Source: Onstottus_B arcticum
GTDB lineage: Bacteria > Acidobacteriota > Blastocatellia > UBA7656
NCBI GenBank assembly: GCA_038040485.1
Contig: JBBPIE010000007.1
Coordinates: forward strand, 124,001 to 188,000
Direction of reading: 5' to 3'
DNA length: 64,000 nucleotides
The notes under the pieces are model-generated. The model saw only the letters and a list, made by a program, of their open reading frames with translations. It was not told the origin of the DNA and made no database searches. Within the stretch, counting starts at the first letter, position 1. Each line of letters opens with the position of its first letter. The translations under genes were made by a program, and so were the position numbers. Below are positions 62,531-64,000 of this stretch, piece by piece.

Positions 62531-63055
62531 ATGATCAGGTCTTACAAAAGGGTCAGCCCTCGAATCGCCGACTCGGCGTTTGTCGAGGCAAGCGCGCAGA
62601 TCATCGGCGATGTCGAGATCGGCGCGCACTCGAGCGTCTGGTTCAACTGCGTGCTCCGCGGCGACTGCTACCACATTCGGATCGGTGAAAGCACAAACAT
62701 CCAGGACGGCACGATCATTCACGTGACTCAGGGACGCTTTGCTACAACGATCGGCAACTTTGTCACAGTCGGACATTCAGTCGTGCTGCACGGTTGCACG
62801 ATCGCAGATCGTTGCCTGATCGGAATCGGCGCAATAGTGCTGGATGACGTGACGATTGGCGAAGAGTCGTTTATCGCGGCCGGCTCGCTAGTGACGCCGG
62901 GTACGGTGATTCCGCCGCGCTCGATGGTGATGGGCTCGCCCGCCAAGATCCGCCGCCAGGTGACTGACGAAGAAGTCGCGAGGATTAATGAACACTGGCT
63001 GCATTATGTTGAGTATAAGAATCAGTACCTCGCTGAACTGGAAAACGGGAATTGA
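62531..63055 (+). CDS. Gamma-class carbonic anhydrase family protein
   Basis: 174 residues with hexapeptide repeats forming a left-handed beta-helix. The metal-binding His residues are His64 (IHVTQ), His82 and His87 (GHSVVLHG), as in active gamma-class trimers. The likely role is CO2/bicarbonate exchange, though many members have weak or no activity. The last residues (GN) and the TGA stop fall inside the left terminal repeat of the adjoining mobile element, so the native C-terminus may have been altered. Confidence 0.9.
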   Translation: MIRSYKRVSPRIADSAFVEASAQIIGDVEIGAHSSVWFNCVLRGDCYHIRIGESTNIQDGTIIHVTQGRFATTIGNFVTVGHSVVLHGCTIADRCLIGIGAIVLDDVTIGEESFIAAGSLVTPGTVIPPRSMVMGSPAKIRRQVTDEEVARINEHWLHYVEYKNQYLAELENGN

Positions 63056-63547
63056 AAAATGAAAATTGAAAAATGAAAATTGCAAATTGAAGAGTGAGCC
63101 CTTGAAGGCTGAGAATTGCAGGGTGAGTTAGAGAAGTATGACACCGGATGAATTATCTGAACGCCTGATTGATTTCGCTGCGAGAGTGGGCAAGGTAGTT
63201 GATGCGCTTCCTGAAACCCGAATGGCCGACACATAGCAGGACAACTTGTTCGAAGCGGTACTCCCCGGCACCAAACTACGAAGAAGCATGTGCCGCCGAG
63301 AGTCGGGCTGATTTCATCCACAAGCTCGGTATTTGTTTGAAGGAATTGCGCGAGTCTCGATGCTGGATTCGCCTCATCATCAGGACGGAACTACTTCCTG
63401 AGCAAAAACTGAGCGAGTTACATGACGAGTGCAATCAACTGTGCAATATCGTGGCTCAGTCGATCGTTACTGCAAAAGTCAACCGGGAGAAGAAGCGATA
63501 GTTTCAATTTGCAATTTTCATTTTTCAATTTTCATTTTTCAATTCCC
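63047..63547. mobile_element. 501-bp element with perfect 45-bp terminal inverted repeats
   Basis: Left repeat 63047-63091 (gggaattgaaaaatgaaaat and on) is the exact reverse complement of right repeat 63503-63547. The repeats are themselves internally periodic and AT-rich, unlike the neighbouring DNA. The interior carries only a broken four-helix-bundle gene. It sits between the carbonic-anhydrase gene and hisS. No transposase is present, so it must move by host or other enzymes. Confidence 0.85.
63138..63501 (+). pseudogene. Four-helix-bundle (23S rRNA intervening-sequence type) protein, frameshifted
   Basis: In three frames it encodes LSERLIDFAARVGKVVDALP, then GRHIAGQLVRSGT, then SPAPNYEEACAAESRADFIHKL and on to the end. 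Together they make a 121-residue four-helix-bundle protein of the S23/IVS family. Two single-base losses (near 63215 and 63270) break it; the interval is two nt short of a whole frame. Family members are found in 23S rRNA insertions and as chromosomal islands; their action is unknown. Confidence 0.82.
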
Positions 63548-63573
63548 GGCCTTCAATCCGATCGGGTCTTCAT

Positions 63574-64000
63574 ATGATCTCCAAAGTCCGTGGCACCCAA
63601 GACATTCTCCCGACCCGCTTCACCGACAAGGTTGACGCGCAGGTCGAGCGCTGGCTGCTGGTCGAACGAATCGCTCGCGATGCCTTTCGCCGTTACGGCT
63701 TTTCGGAGATTCGGACGCCAATCATCGAAAGAACCGAGTTGTTCGAACGCGGAGTTGGCGCCGAAACCGACGTGAACAAAGAGATGTACACCTTTGAAGA
63801 TCGAGACGGCGAGCGCATCTCTTTGCGCCCGGAATCTACTGCTTCGACCGTTCGCGCGTACATCGAGCAAGGAATGGCCAGCCAGCCGGGGCTGACCAAG
63901 CTCTTCTACATCGGTCCGCACTTCCGCCGCGAGCGCCCGCAGAAGGGCCGCTATCGCCAGTTCGCGCAGATCGGAGCCGAGGTGCTTGGCCAGAGCGACG
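63574..64000 (+). CDS. hisS: Histidyl-tRNA synthetase, N-terminal part (runs off window)
   Basis: The first 142 codons of a class II aminoacyl-tRNA synthetase. ISKVRGTQDILP is the typical start. Motif 1 with TPIIERTELFERGVG, LRPESTAS and motif 2 with FYIGPHFRRERPQKGRYRQF match HisRS. It charges tRNA-His. ATG 63574 begins 26 bp after the right terminal repeat of the mobile element; this insertion may have displaced the native promoter or ribosome-binding site. Confidence 0.95.
   Translation, partial: MISKVRGTQDILPTRFTDKVDAQVERWLLVERIARDAFRRYGFSEIRTPIIERTELFERGVGAETDVNKEMYTFEDRDGERISLRPESTASTVRAYIEQGMASQPGLTKLFYIGPHFRRERPQKGRYRQFAQIGAEVLGQSD

Overview
The window reads as a high-GC bacterial chromosome segment, most probably Acidobacteriota (Blastocatellia-like). 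This is inferred from gene content, not from a marker-gene search. The clues are many secreted proteins with carboxypeptidase-regulatory-like domains, a Ser/Thr kinase with a sulfatase-modifying-factor domain, DUF4384 and caspase-like proteins, a pyrR-pyrB-pyrC cluster, and many long palindromic intergenic repeats. No rRNA, tRNA or CRISPR array was recognised.

Layout. (1) 1-4.5 kb: an ICMT-like methyltransferase, a DUF885 metallopeptidase-like protein, a DUF4258/YgiT toxin-antitoxin-like pair and a caspase-family protein. (2) 4.5-11 kb, an accessory region: a tyrosinase-vWA-TM fusion lying between two copies of a 17-bp direct repeat that matches the caspase gene's 3' end, a decayed oxidoreductase relic, a DUF433 antitoxin with a truncated DUF5615 toxin, a DNA methyltransferase with a helical (possibly HEPN) C-terminus, and an orphan protein. 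(3) 11-22 kb: a kinase-like P-loop protein, an HI0933 flavoprotein, DUF1697, an MFS exporter, small membrane proteins, a DUF2157 gene with a frameshift, GDYXXLXY and a GT-C-type membrane protein. (4) 22.5-27 kb: pyrR-pyrB-pyrC on the minus strand, divergent from thiO. (5) 27-37 kb: small unknown genes, then a minus-strand operon of STPK, DUF4384, trypsin-like protease and vWA/ASH-domain protein. (6) 37.8-44 kb: a signalling cluster of PocR-GAF-GGDEF, AAA ATPase/anti-sigma kinase, STAS and GAF-HD-GYP, which points to c-di-GMP synthesis and breakdown beside a partner-switching module. (7) 44-47 kb: cysK and a fused aroD-aroE. (8) 47.2-58.6 kb: three tandem A-B gene pairs encoding large secreted repeat-domain proteins. 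(9) 58.6-64 kb: a peroxide-response operon (perR, peroxiredoxin, thioredoxin-like) with a clear PerR box, a TPR-thioredoxin protein, a lipoprotein, a gamma-carbonic anhydrase, a 501-bp element with perfect 45-bp terminal inverted repeats carrying a broken four-helix-bundle gene, and the start of hisS.

The strongest candidates for something new are the tandem A-B array, the four-helix-bundle terminal-inverted-repeat element, the tyrosinase-vWA fusion with its flanking direct repeats, and the methyltransferase with a helical C-terminal half. Three single-base frameshifts (one in DUF2157, two in the four-helix-bundle gene) could be real decay or assembly indels.
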